This document shows positions 1 to 7,532 of a stretch of 37,183 nucleotides of DNA, in pieces. How positions within the stretch are numbered: position 1 is the stretch's first letter; each line of letters starts with the position of its first letter. A model generated the notes under the pieces. It worked only from the letters and a program-made list of their open reading frames with translations. It searched no databases and had not been told where the DNA came from. This stretch comes from JAYEJB01 sp034716415 (lineage in GTDB: Bacteria > Patescibacteriota > Patescibacteriia > SG8-24): assembly GCA_034716415.1 (NCBI GenBank), contig JAYEJB010000042.1:1-37183 (forward strand), in the 5' to 3' direction. Made by a program: the position numbers and the translations under genes.

Positions 1-2
1 AA

Positions 3-731
3 GGTGCAGCTGTCGCCGCCAGTTATCGCCTGCTCCCCCATCTATCATCACGCGAACATATCTACTCGAACCACTACATCTTCCTCGGGGTAAAGCAGTT
101 CAATGCCGGACCTTACGAAGCGCCGGAAGATATCGAGTACGTCGTTTTCGACGCGGATGACCTCGCGACATACCGTGCGCAATTCACGAACATCGCCTGG
201 ACGAGGGCACATTATGAAGGTGGACGCGCGCGATTGGCCGCGGTCGCGGGGGGAAAGATCGCGCGAGAGGAAAAGTTTATTCTTTTCGGGAGCTCAGGAG
301 CTCAGGAGCTCAGGAGCTCAGGAGCCGAGACAAAAATCGGTTTTGATTTCGGGATAGACATCTGGCTGGATGGGGTGCATATCGATAGCGATAAACGTAC
401 GATGTCACTGTATTGGACGTTGGGAGCGGAAAAGAATGACACGAAATTGGTGACCGTATTGCTGAGGCAGGACGGTGAGCTATTGGACATCTACCGCACC
501 CCGCTCATCAACGATCTGCATCAATCCGCAGGGCCTAGTGATGAATACGTCCAAGAGATCGATCTCGGACCTTTGGTCGCGAATTATCAAGCCGGGCGAT
601 ATATAATCGGAATCACGCTGTCAGAGCATGACGCGACACACGTACTCGACGGCATTAGGTCGACGGCGGAACACTTCACCGAATTAAGGGAGACGGGCGG
701 AGTCGATGATGTCGGATCCATCGATCTATAG
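3..731 (+). CDS. C-terminal part of a membrane protein, probably DUF2079-like (5' end outside window)
   Basis: An open frame enters from the left edge and ends at TAG 729-731, so only about 242 C-terminal residues are visible and the start lies outside. The first residues (LLPHLSSREHIYSNHY) resemble the soluble C-terminal part of DUF2079 membrane proteins, where a similar 'phLS.R..iY' stretch follows the last membrane helices. No membrane helix lies in the visible part. The distal half is a hydrophilic beta-rich region of unknown role. An 8-bp unit is repeated four times at 291-325 and is translated as a Ser/Gly/Glu-rich insert between the two halves. The family call rests on a short similarity; the reading frame itself is secure. 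Confidence 0.55.
   Translation, partial: GAAVAASYRLLPHLSSREHIYSNHYIFLGVKQFNAGPYEAPEDIEYVVFDADDLATYRAQFTNIAWTRAHYEGGRARLAAVAGGKIAREEKFILFGSSGAQELRSSGAETKIGFDFGIDIWLDGVHIDSDKRTMSLYWTLGAEKNDTKLVTVLLRQDGELLDIYRTPLINDLHQSAGPSDEYVQEIDLGPLVANYQAGRYIIGITLSEHDATHVLDGIRSTAEHFTELRETGGVDDVGSIDL
291..325 (+). repeat. Tandem 8-bp repeat inside a coding region
   Basis: The unit AGCTCAGG occurs four times in a row plus a partial copy. It lies inside the first gene and stays in frame overall. The motif resembles the AGGAGCT/AGCTCCT strings in non-coding hairpins near 16.85 kb and 25.6 kb, so it may be an intergenic repeat type that expanded in a coding loop. Confidence 0.85.
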
Positions 732-732
732 T

Positions 733-939
733 TTTTATCCTCAGTTGGGAGCAAAAACAGACAGCCTGTTTCATTTCAGAAACAGATGGAAGGATGTCTT
801 ATGCACAGTTTGGATCAAAAGACAGACAGTCTGTTTCCCGCAAGAAACAGGCTGCCTGTTTTTGCCCCAAACTGTGCATAAGACATCTACTGTTTAGTTA
901 AAACAAGCTGTCTGTTTTTGCTCCCAACTGAGGATAAAA
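733..939. repeat. Long hairpin element, outer copy interrupted by a second one
   Basis: The arms at about 733-771 and 901-939 are inverted repeats over about 39 bp with one mismatch (TTTTATCCTCAGTTGGGAGC at the outer end). A tip-like CTGTTT/GAAACAG follows the left arm. The right arm is separated from it by the complete inner element at 793-887. This gap of more than 300 bp between genes (732-1057) holds nothing else recognisable. Confidence 0.85.
793..887. repeat. 95-bp hairpin element, copy A (nested)
   Basis: A near-perfect palindrome runs from GATGTCTTATGCACAG to CTGTGCATAAGACATC around a CTGTTTC-N-GAAACAG tip. It belongs to the same family as copies at 1806-1900, 20141-20236 and 25480-25573, and lies inside the outer hairpin element 733-939. 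Confidence 0.9.
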
Positions 940-1057
940 TGATGACGGCGATCGTGCTAAACCGGTTCCAAACCATCGAACACCTCCCTGTTTATGGCCG
1001 ATGAAAAAGACCTTCTTCGAAAGTCTAACTTATCCATTCCAACATTCGCTGTCAATC

Positions 1058-1762
1058 TTATTTTCTGACCAGCCGCCAGATCATACGCAAGAATCCCCTG
1101 ACTTCTGACAGGTCAAGTTTTGAACTTCCGGCCGTACGGTCACGAAAGGTTACCGGTACTTCCCTGACCGTCATGCCGGCCCGCTCCAGAACCGCCAACG
1201 ACTCCTCTTGAAACGCGTAACCCATCGCCTCTATCTCGGAATGAATCAGTAATTCGACCGCGCGACGGCTCAAACAACGAAAACCCGCCGTGACATCCAT
1301 GGTTTTCAATCCAAGCGCCTGCCTGGTCATCATCGCCGCCATCATGCTCATCAGATGACGATAGGCGTTCCAGCCTTCGATGCGACCACCTTTGACGCGG
1401 CGTGAACCTATCGCGATATCAGCCCCACCCTCAACTTCCTTGATCAGTCGCGATAAGTCGTCCGGATCGTGCGAGCCATCCGCGTCCATCTGACAGATAA
1501 TGTCGTAGCCACGCTTCAACGCCCAGCTGAATCCGTCGAGGTACGCCGAACCAAGCCCTGACTTCTTTTCACGATGCAATACGCTCACCCGACCGTAATG
1601 ATGACGCGCAAGCGTTCGCGCAATCTCCCCTGTCCCGTCCGGAGATGCATCGTCGACGATCAGGATATTCACCTTGATACCGGACAACTTCAACAACCGC
1701 TCCACCAGCGGCTCCAGATTCTCCTTCTCGTTGTAGGTCGGAATGACGACAAGAATGCTCAT
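1058..1762 (-). CDS. Polyprenol-phosphate mannose synthase-like GT2 glycosyltransferase
   Basis: This 234-residue GT-A fold enzyme opens with the IPTYNEKENL motif, followed by DDASPDGT and the metal-binding DADGSHDP. The long GSRRVKGG...NAYRHLMS stretch is typical of dolichol/polyprenol monophosphomannose synthases (DPM1, bacterial Ppm1). It should transfer a hexose from a nucleotide sugar to a polyprenyl phosphate at the cytoplasmic membrane face, giving donors for GT-C enzymes like those just upstream. There is no C-terminal membrane extension. I place the start at the ATG at 1762, where the family motif begins; the open frame continues upstream into hairpin element B, and that extra translation is not conserved-looking. 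It follows the glycosylation operon after a 173-bp gap. Confidence 0.85.
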   Translation of the reverse strand: MSILVVIPTYNEKENLEPLVERLLKLSGIKVNILIVDDASPDGTGEIARTLARHHYGRVSVLHREKKSGLGSAYLDGFSWALKRGYDIICQMDADGSHDPDDLSRLIKEVEGGADIAIGSRRVKGGRIEGWNAYRHLMSMMAAMMTRQALGLKTMDVTAGFRCLSRRAVELLIHSEIEAMGYAFQEESLAVLERAGMTVREVPVTFRDRTAGSSKLDLSEVRGFLRMIWRLVRK

Positions 1763-1805
1763 ATTTTCTACGACTACCCGCTTAAACCTAATTTGAATGA
1801 GGAAG

Positions 1806-1900
1806 GATGTCTTATGCACAGTTGGGAGCAAAACACAGACAGTCTGTTTCCCGCAGGAAACAGGCTGTCTGTTTTTGACCTCAACTGTGCATAAGACATC
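1806..1900. repeat. 95-bp hairpin element, copy B
   Basis: A palindrome of the GATGTCTTATGCACAG...CTGTGCATAAGACATC family with a CTGTTTC/GAAACAG tip. It sits in the gap between two minus-strand glycosyltransferase genes. The flanks (GGAAG before, TAC after) resemble those of copy A. Confidence 0.9.
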
Positions 1901-1935
1901 TACCGCTTACTCCAAAAGTCATCATAACTTGCTCG

Positions 1936-3561
1936 TTATTTAAGCCTGAACACATCGATTTTACCTTCCGAATAAAGCAACTCGAACATATCTCCCTCAA
2001 CGAATCCCCCAAGCTCCCGTTCGTCCGGCCCCACGAAGATGTAATCCAATCTGTTGCCGAGCATGAACTTGGCTTTCTCACCCTCATCCATCTCACCGAA
2101 GAAACGCCGAGCATCCTCCATCTTCGCTTTGATATCACCCGAGTTCACCCAATGCCCGACGTAGACCGTACGGTAAGCCCAACCGGCGATGTTATAACCC
2201 GACGAGAAGTCTGACATGAACGCGGCATCGGGCGCTGTATTGTCCCTGATCCATCCGAGCGCCGCGCTTCTGTCCGGTGACAGATAAAAGATCGGCGGTC
2301 GATTTTCAGAATACATCGTGACGTTCCTGGTGATTACCGCGAATGATGAGGGGAACAAGAAGACAAAAAACAGGGCTGCCGCCAAAAACAATTCTGATAC
2401 AGGAAGCCGCTTCTTGCCCCAGCGAATGACCGCGAGCGCCACGGGCGCGGCCATGATGGCGAGCGGGAACTGCAGACCCTCGAGAAGCCGGCGCTGGAAC
2501 GTGAGCGGTGAATAGACCAGCGCGAGGCACACCACCACCCAGACGATGAGAAATCTCGCGTGATGGAACTCCGCCCGTTTGGAACGCAGAAGTACGACTC
2601 CTGCCGGAGCCAGCAACGCGAACGCTCCGAAACCGATGATGAAATGCCACGGCGCCGGTGTGATGCAGGTGTTGGCGGCAAGTGCTTCTTTGGCGAAAGT
2701 ATCGAAAGTCGTGATGAAATAATGGTAGAGGACGGCTGGCGCGGATATCGCCACGAAAATAACGTAGACCGCCCATCGACGTAACGCTTCCTTGCCGCGA
2801 AAATTTCGCCTGACGACCAGGTAGACCAGACCCAACGCGAATAACGTCGGCGCATGGAAAGGGTGAAAGCTGAACAGGACGAGCGCCGCAGCTCCGGCCA
2901 CCGCCGCATACCTCATCCTGCAATTGTCGAATGCCATCACCAACATTAATGCCGCGATGATGAAAAGCGACCAGGACGCGACGAAGTGCGGCGAGTACGA
3001 CATGCTTGCGAAAATGTTGGCTTCCGCGACCCACAGATCGATCGGCCACTCATGTCCGGTCAATGTCGGCTTCATCCCCGCGAAAAGCGGCGCAAAGTAG
3101 AGACCGAGCCCTGAACCGAACGCCATCATCAGGAACGCCGCGATCCTGTCACGTGCCTTCGGCAGGAAATACGCCGTCGCGACATATGTGACGACCAGGA
3201 GCGCCGGTATCAATAAAGACCGCGCGACGTGAAACGCGGCGATAGCCGACAGGCTGAACATCCAGGCGAGCTGACCGACCGAAAACCAGAGGATGTTGAA
3301 GACCGGAACGGTCGGCGCGGTGGTAAAAAAGTTCTCCATGAACGGTGAGCCCGCCCGCCCCTGTTCGATATAGGAAAGATAGACGCCGAAATCGCCCGGC
3401 GCAAAAACCTGCAAGCCGGTCCACTCGAGACCGCGACTCGCACCGATCAGATAACCGAAGAGCGGCGGAATTGCCGTGAGTGCGATGACGACCACCGAAA
3501 CGATGCCGACGACCGCCCACTCACGTTTCGATATCGATTTGATGAGATTTCTGAGACTCAT
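1936..3561 (-). CDS. Polytopic membrane protein, GT-C glycosyltransferase-like
   Basis: 541 residues with about ten or more hydrophobic segments, from an N-terminal helix (about residues 14-40) to about 400, then a soluble C-terminal domain of about 130 residues (ENRPPIFYLSPDRSAALGWIRDNT onward). This layout and the 'aa.gwIrdNT...d' start of the soluble part are common in bacterial GT-C-type transferases that use lipid-linked sugars. An acidic pair near the first periplasmic loop (PGDFGVYLSY) could be the catalytic Asp region. The start overlaps the end of the upstream GT2 gene by 4 nt (ATGA), so the two are translationally coupled. Substrate unknown. Confidence 0.6.
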   Translation of the reverse strand: MSLRNLIKSISKREWAVVGIVSVVVIALTAIPPLFGYLIGASRGLEWTGLQVFAPGDFGVYLSYIEQGRAGSPFMENFFTTAPTVPVFNILWFSVGQLAWMFSLSAIAAFHVARSLLIPALLVVTYVATAYFLPKARDRIAAFLMMAFGSGLGLYFAPLFAGMKPTLTGHEWPIDLWVAEANIFASMSYSPHFVASWSLFIIAALMLVMAFDNCRMRYAAVAGAAALVLFSFHPFHAPTLFALGLVYLVVRRNFRGKEALRRWAVYVIFVAISAPAVLYHYFITTFDTFAKEALAANTCITPAPWHFIIGFGAFALLAPAGVVLLRSKRAEFHHARFLIVWVVVCLALVYSPLTFQRRLLEGLQFPLAIMAAPVALAVIRWGKKRLPVSELFLAAALFFVFLFPSSFAVITRNVTMYSENRPPIFYLSPDRSAALGWIRDNTAPDAAFMSDFSSGYNIAGWAYRTVYVGHWVNSGDIKAKMEDARRFFGEMDEGEKAKFMLGNRLDYIFVGPDERELGGFVEGDMFELLYSEGKIDVFRLK

Positions 3562-4277
3562 TTGAGCCGTTTCTTTAGGTCCATGACTTTACGCGCGTAT
3601 TCCAGCGACAATTTAAGCACGTTCACTTTGGACTCACGTCCGGCGACCGCGCGTTCGCTCCAAACAATCGGCATCTCCCTGATCTCGTAGCCGCCGCGTT
3701 CAGCGCGGATGACGAGCTCGGTGTCGAAGAACCAGCGCTCGTCCCTGACGAACGGCATGATGTTGAAGACGACTTCGTCGGTCGCGGCCTTGAAACCGCA
3801 CGGCGCGTCGTTCACTTTCGTGCGGAGTACTGCGCGCAGGTACCAACGATAGCCGAACGATACCAGCCGTCGCACGAATGAGCGCGTGACTTTCGATTCA
3901 CGATGGAACCGCGACCCGATCGCCATGCCACCGCATTCACGCGCCGTACGCACCAAGTCCGGCAACGCCCCCAGGTCAGTAGACAGATCAATGTCCATGA
4001 ACACGTACACGTCCGCCTCCTCGGACTGCCAGGCGCCGCGGATAGCGATACCCTTGCCGGTCTCCCCCACACGCAGGTAGCGGACGCCGCTGATCTCCGC
4101 CGCAAGACGTTTACCGATTTCGGCGGTCCTATCTTCCGAACCATTGTCGCTGATAATGACAGTCACTTCTTCCTCGGGCAATGAAAACGCGCACGCATCA
4201 ACCACCTGGCGGACGGCATCCTCAAGCACGACCTCCTCATTCAATACCGGCAAAGCGATGTTGACGCGTATGGTCAT
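3558..4277 (-). CDS. GT2 glycosyltransferase, dolichyl-phosphate beta-glucosyltransferase (Alg5)-like
   Basis: A 239-residue GT-A fold enzyme. Visible motifs are ALPVLNEEVVL at the N terminus, SDNGSEDRT, the DxD-type FMDIDLSTDLG, IGSRFHRES, and a DAPCGFKA loop typical of Alg5/GtrB-like polyprenyl-phosphate sugar transferases. It probably loads glucose or a similar sugar onto polyprenyl phosphate on the cytoplasmic face. The start ATG overlaps the upstream gene's stop by 4 nt, and its own stop overlaps the next start by 4 nt. This makes a tightly coupled three-gene unit flanked on both sides by GT-C-like membrane proteins. Confidence 0.82.
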   Translation of the reverse strand: MTIRVNIALPVLNEEVVLEDAVRQVVDACAFSLPEEEVTVIISDNGSEDRTAEIGKRLAAEISGVRYLRVGETGKGIAIRGAWQSEEADVYVFMDIDLSTDLGALPDLVRTARECGGMAIGSRFHRESKVTRSFVRRLVSFGYRWYLRAVLRTKVNDAPCGFKAATDEVVFNIMPFVRDERWFFDTELVIRAERGGYEIREMPIVWSERAVAGRESKVNVLKLSLEYARKVMDLKKRLK

Positions 4278-5887
4278 AAGCCGGTGTACACCCTTACCTC
4301 GTCATCTTCATAGACGAGTTGCAGGGTCGGGTCAGATTCGATCGCTTCCTCAAACGACTCATCACCGACACGCCTGATCATGATGTAGTCCGAACCGAAA
4401 CGCTCACGCACGATCTCAGCGGTCCTGTCACCGTACTCGCCGTACCGAAGCGTCATCCAATCCTCATACAGTTTCGGACTCTGCAGATAGAAGAACGTCG
4501 GGTCGAGTCCACTGATGTAACGGAACTCGGGGGCGTGATAGAACAGCGCGGGGAAGTCGCTCCAGTTGCTGTGAAAGACGATATCGCCCTCGGGTACGCG
4601 TCCGTCCATCCAGTCGGTCACGTCCTGGAGTCGCGTCCAGGCAGGGCCGCCGCGGAACAAGGAATGGATCGCGTTCGCGTCGCGGATGGCCAGGATCGGA
4701 ATGATGACGATGAGCAGGACGGCGACGAGTTTCCCGAGGATCAGGAACCGGCCGAACACCGCGTCCCATAACTTGCGAAATTCCACGCGCCTCATCACCG
4801 CCGTGAACATCACCGCGTTCAACAGCATCATGAACGGAATGAAATATTCGACATGCCGGCGGCTCTTGAGCGTCAAAATCAGAAAAGCCGTCGTCAGCAG
4901 TGCGATAAAGACGATTGCCGTCGCATTGCATCGCCCGAACGGCCGCAACGCGCTCCCTGCTTCCTTCTTCCAGACTAGCGCGGACACCAGAAGCGCAAAC
5001 ACGATCGTCGCGATGAAGAACAGCGAACCGTTCTGCCGGACGATTGCCATGAACGGGTATGGATACCACTCCACGCCGACCTTGATGACTTCACTGTAAT
5101 TGAGGACGGTAATATGACCGATCTGCGCGAGATAGAACTTCAGATTCGCGGGAAAGAACGGATTGATGACAAGACCGGCGGCCGAACCGATGACTGTCGC
5201 GACAAGCGCTTTGATTCCGACAGATACCGGATCGTTGCCCGGCCTGATCAGCCTGTCCTTGAATCTGCGTTCGAGCAGTCGGACTACGAGCGCGGAAACG
5301 AGGAATGCCGCGGCGATGACCGATAATATCGGCCAGCCGGCATAGGTCCAGACATAGATGAACGCGAGTGGCGCGAGCAACCACGGCTTGCGCCTCATCA
5401 TCGCCACGATGCCGAGCATCAGGATAATGATGGAAAGTGACGAGGTCTTAGCGAGGTTCATCCGGAACATGAAGTTATCGAGCGTTGCCAACATGAGCGC
5501 GAAGACGCAGGGGAATCTGACCCGCAAGGTGCGCATGAGAGTATAGACCGCGAGAATGGCGAGCGCACCGAACAACGCGGCCGCGATCTTAGTGCCCGCG
5601 AGCGGTCCCCAAATCGCGATGAACGGGATTAGCGCGATGTGATAGAGGAAATGATGATCCGCGAAATTCTCGGAAAGCGTCGTGTACGGTAGCCACGGAA
5701 AATCGCGCACCGGACCGCTTTCCATGGTCATGGCGGCGATCCGGGCGTGATAAAACGAATCCGGATCCCGCATCGACGGATGAGCCTGCGTCGCACCGTA
5801 TATGGCTAAAGTCAACAAAAAAACGAGCACGTAGCCAAGCCACGGACGTTTGAGAAAAACACCATAGATACGCTGCACGACCTTCAT
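4274..5887 (-). CDS. STT3/GT-C-like membrane glycosyltransferase
   Basis: 537 residues with many membrane segments. The first outer loop carries DPDSFYH (residues 41-47) and a second acidic/His motif FADHHFLYH (from about residue 75). This pairing resembles the metal-binding D-x-D and second acidic motif of STT3/AglB/PglB oligosaccharyltransferases and related GT-C enzymes. The soluble C-terminal part contains NWSDFPALFYH...GLDPTFFY, which may correspond to the WWDYG region, although the canonical motif is absent. A protein glycosyltransferase is plausible but not shown. I choose the ATG at 5887 over the one at 5926 because TATACT ends exactly 6 nt before it, matching the leaderless starts elsewhere in the window. 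First gene of the glycosylation operon. Confidence 0.65.
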   Translation of the reverse strand: MKVVQRIYGVFLKRPWLGYVLVFLLTLAIYGATQAHPSMRDPDSFYHARIAAMTMESGPVRDFPWLPYTTLSENFADHHFLYHIALIPFIAIWGPLAGTKIAAALFGALAILAVYTLMRTLRVRFPCVFALMLATLDNFMFRMNLAKTSSLSIIILMLGIVAMMRRKPWLLAPLAFIYVWTYAGWPILSVIAAAFLVSALVVRLLERRFKDRLIRPGNDPVSVGIKALVATVIGSAAGLVINPFFPANLKFYLAQIGHITVLNYSEVIKVGVEWYPYPFMAIVRQNGSLFFIATIVFALLVSALVWKKEAGSALRPFGRCNATAIVFIALLTTAFLILTLKSRRHVEYFIPFMMLLNAVMFTAVMRRVEFRKLWDAVFGRFLILGKLVAVLLIVIIPILAIRDANAIHSLFRGGPAWTRLQDVTDWMDGRVPEGDIVFHSNWSDFPALFYHAPEFRYISGLDPTFFYLQSPKLYEDWMTLRYGEYGDRTAEIVRERFGSDYIMIRRVGDESFEEAIESDPTLQLVYEDDEVRVYTGL

Positions 5888-5893
5888 TCCTTC

Positions 5894-5899
5894 AGTATA
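5894..5899 (-). promoter_or_regulatory. -10 element of a leaderless promoter for the glycosylation operon
   Basis: On the minus strand TATACT is followed by six bases and then the ATG at 5887. No good -35 is seen. The transcript would start at or very near the start codon. Confidence 0.4.
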
Positions 5900-5941
5900 A
5901 CCAAATAAGGCCGGATAGACACGCAAGAAAAACTTTCTGTA

Positions 5942-5970
5942 TTGACAACCGGCCGAAAATCAGCTATATT
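5942..5970 (+). promoter_or_regulatory. Sigma70-type promoter
   Basis: TTGACA (5942-5947), a 17-bp spacer, then TATATT (5965-5970). It lies 26 bp before the ATG of the small gene at 5996, which has its own AAAGGA ribosome site. Confidence 0.75.
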
Positions 5971-5995
5971 TCACCGTTAAGAAAGGACAATCACG

Positions 5996-6226
5996 ATGAA
6001 GCGAAGAAGGGTCATCAAGCGAACGACGACTGAAGAAATCGTCGACGAATATGACGACGGATGCCGTGATCCGGAAGGACCGGCCGACCCGTACACGGAG
6101 GATGAGATCGCGATTTCGATAGCGCAGATTCCGGTCAGGTTCCCACCCGTCTATCGGAAGCCGCCTCACGTCATCGGCCCCATTCTCGGCAGGGTCGCTC
6201 GACCGTTCGCTCTGCTCAAAAAGTGA
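5996..6226 (+). CDS. Small basic hypothetical protein
   Basis: 76 residues with a very basic N terminus (MKRRRVIKRTTT), an acidic middle and a proline-rich C-terminal half (PPVYRKPPHVIGP). There is no membrane segment or known domain. Support for a real gene is unusually good for its size: a consensus promoter upstream, an AAAGGA site 8 nt before the ATG, and a strong terminator 20 nt after the stop, which together make a complete single-gene transcript. The product could bind nucleic acid or another protein through its basic end, but the sequence does not settle this. Confidence 0.7.
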   Translation: MKRRRVIKRTTTEEIVDEYDDGCRDPEGPADPYTEDEIAISIAQIPVRFPPVYRKPPHVIGPILGRVARPFALLKK

Positions 6227-6246
6227 GACGCGCCGACACACGGCAG

Positions 6247-6274
6247 ACCCCGATCCGAAGACCGGGGTTTTTCT
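6247..6274 (+). terminator. Rho-independent terminator
   Basis: ACCCCG (6247-6252) pairs with CGGGGT (6263-6268), followed by a run of T. It closes the small gene at 5996-6226. Confidence 0.8.
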
Positions 6275-6293
6275 TTGATTCTCTTTTCCTCCT

Positions 6294-6411
6294 CCCCGAT
6301 GCAAGTTTAATCTGATTGATGCTCCAGACGAGGTAGGCGCGCCTATATATTCCGTTAATCAAACGCTTCGATGTCGCAGACTTGCAACGGAGCAGGCCTC
6401 AACCCTCCCCC
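6294..6411. repeat. 118-bp interspersed repeat, copy 1 (MITE-like)
   Basis: A second copy with only four differences lies at 18651-18768. Its core has terminal inverted repeats CCGATGCAAGT (6296-6306) and ACTTGCAACGG (6380-6390), and a perfect 12-bp palindrome TAGGCGCGCCTA at 6334-6345. It contains no reading frame of note. It fills most of the 6227-6563 gap, together with a CCCCCGTTAGCGGGGG hairpin (about 6406-6421) and C/T-rich repeats. Confidence 0.85.
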
Positions 6412-6443
6412 GTTAGCGGGGGGAGAATTTTTTGAATAGGACT

Positions 6444-6514
6444 CCCGCTCCTGCCCCTTCTGCCCCTTCTCCCGCTTCTGCCCCTCCTGCCCCTTCTCCC
6501 GCTTCTGCCCCTCC
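6444..6514. repeat. Pyrimidine-rich direct repeats
   Basis: Iterated CTTCTCCCGCTTCTGCCCCT-type units lie directly upstream of the C39 peptidase promoter. The same string recurs near 34414-34435 and, inverted, near 18537-18556. Confidence 0.7.
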
Positions 6515-6526
6515 GATATAATAGGA

Positions 6527-6555
6527 TTGACCTGATGACCGTTTTCGGCTATACT
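6527..6555 (+). promoter_or_regulatory. Promoter of a leaderless transcript
   Basis: TTGACC (6527-6532), a 17-bp spacer, TATACT (6550-6555), then only eight bases to the ATG at 6564. No ribosome site fits in that gap, so the mRNA is probably leaderless. Confidence 0.65.
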
Positions 6556-6563
6556 CCCATGTT

Positions 6564-7397
6564 ATGAAAAGAAGCTCGAAAGACATGTCGATCATCTGCA
6601 GTGTGACGCTCGCCCTTTGGGCGGGGACTTTCGCGTACCTGGATCGACACGACCTGATGGACGCCTATCGTGACTGGCAGAGAGGACCGATTCCGGAAGC
6701 CGTTTCGCGCGCTGAGTTCGACCGGGTGTTTGCAGGCGTACCGACAGTGCTGGCTGAAGACATACGCTCGACGACGATTTCCAATCCTGAGGAAGAGAGT
6801 GTGGAGGAAGTCGAAGAACCTACCGCAACCGAGACCCCACAGATCAATCTCGCCATCCCGTTCATGGTGCAGGCGCCGCACGCCAACTGGGATGACCTGC
6901 ACAATGAAGCCTGCGAAGAGGCGTCGGCCATCATGCTCAAGGCGTACTACGATGGTGAATCAGAAATCACGACCGAGGAGGCCGAAGAAAGAATCCTCGC
7001 GCTCGCCGATTGGGAAGAGGAGACGTTCGGCTACCATCTCGATACCACGACCGAAGAGGTGGCGCGCGTCCTGCGCGAACACTTCGGCCTGCCGCGTGCG
7101 CAGGCGGTCACGATCACCTCGATCGACGACATCAAGGCATCGATCGCGGCTGGACATCCGGTCATCGTTCCGGCCTACGGTCGCGCGCTCGGCAATCCGA
7201 ACTTCCGCGGCGAGGGACCGCTCTACCACATGCTCGTCATCAAGGGCTACACCGCCGGCAAGTTCATCACCAACGACCCGGGCACCAAACGCGGCGCTGA
7301 CTTCGTGTATGACTTCGATACGATATGGAACGCCCTGCACGACTGGAACGGCGGCGACGTGGAGAACGGAGCGAAGATGGTGGTGATGGTGCGGTGA
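6564..7397 (+). CDS. Exported C39-like cysteine peptidase
   Basis: 277 residues with an N-terminal signal/anchor helix (about residues 8-25), a low-complexity acidic linker (about 65-92), and a Peptidase_C39_2-type domain from about residue 95. The domain starts with the characteristic IPFMVQAPHANWDD. The likely nucleophile is C117 (EACEEAS), the His is H222 (YHMLVIKGY) and the Asp region is ND at 237-238. It probably cleaves peptides outside the cell or acts in wall maturation. C39_2 proteins of this form are common as stand-alone membrane-anchored enzymes. Single-gene transcript with a leaderless start. Its TGA stop forms the first bases of an inverted repeat shared with the stop of the convergent kinase gene. 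Confidence 0.8.
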   Translation: MKRSSKDMSIICSVTLALWAGTFAYLDRHDLMDAYRDWQRGPIPEAVSRAEFDRVFAGVPTVLAEDIRSTTISNPEEESVEEVEEPTATETPQINLAIPFMVQAPHANWDDLHNEACEEASAIMLKAYYDGESEITTEEAEERILALADWEEETFGYHLDTTTEEVARVLREHFGLPRAQAVTITSIDDIKASIAAGHPVIVPAYGRALGNPNFRGEGPLYHMLVIKGYTAGKFITNDPGTKRGADFVYDFDTIWNALHDWNGGDVENGAKMVVMVR

Positions 7398-7532
7398 TTG
7401 CAGGAGGCGGGAAGCGGGAGGCGTGAAGTTAAAGCGGAATCCGACCTAACGGTCGGATTTTATAAAAACGTCCGGCCTGTAGCCGAACTCATTTTTTACT
7501 TCCTGCTTCCCGCTTCCCGCCTCGTGCAATCA
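7395..7532. repeat. Long inverted repeat joining two convergent stop codons
   Basis: The left arm starts at 7395 (TGATTGCAGGAGGCGGGAAG) and the right arm ends at 7532. About 31 of 35 bases match when one arm is inverted. The inner part holds a terminator stem (7438-7459) and a second stem, CCGGCCTGTAGCCGAAC (7472-7488). The left arm contains the stop of the C39 gene and the right arm contains the stop of the kinase gene. Confidence 0.85.
7438..7463. terminator. Bidirectional terminator between convergent genes
   Basis: AATCCGACC (7438-7446) pairs with GGTCGGATT (7451-7459), followed by a TTTAT tract on the plus strand. It lies inside the inverted repeat 7395-7532. Confidence 0.75.

Noticed and set aside
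706..897. 63-codon open frame downstream of the first gene
   Set aside because: It is a translation of the nested hairpin elements and has no ribosome site; similar peptides appear from every copy of the element.
1763..1831. N-terminal extension of the mannose synthase-like protein
   Set aside because: The extra 23 codons come partly from hairpin element B, and the family begins at the ATG at 1762.
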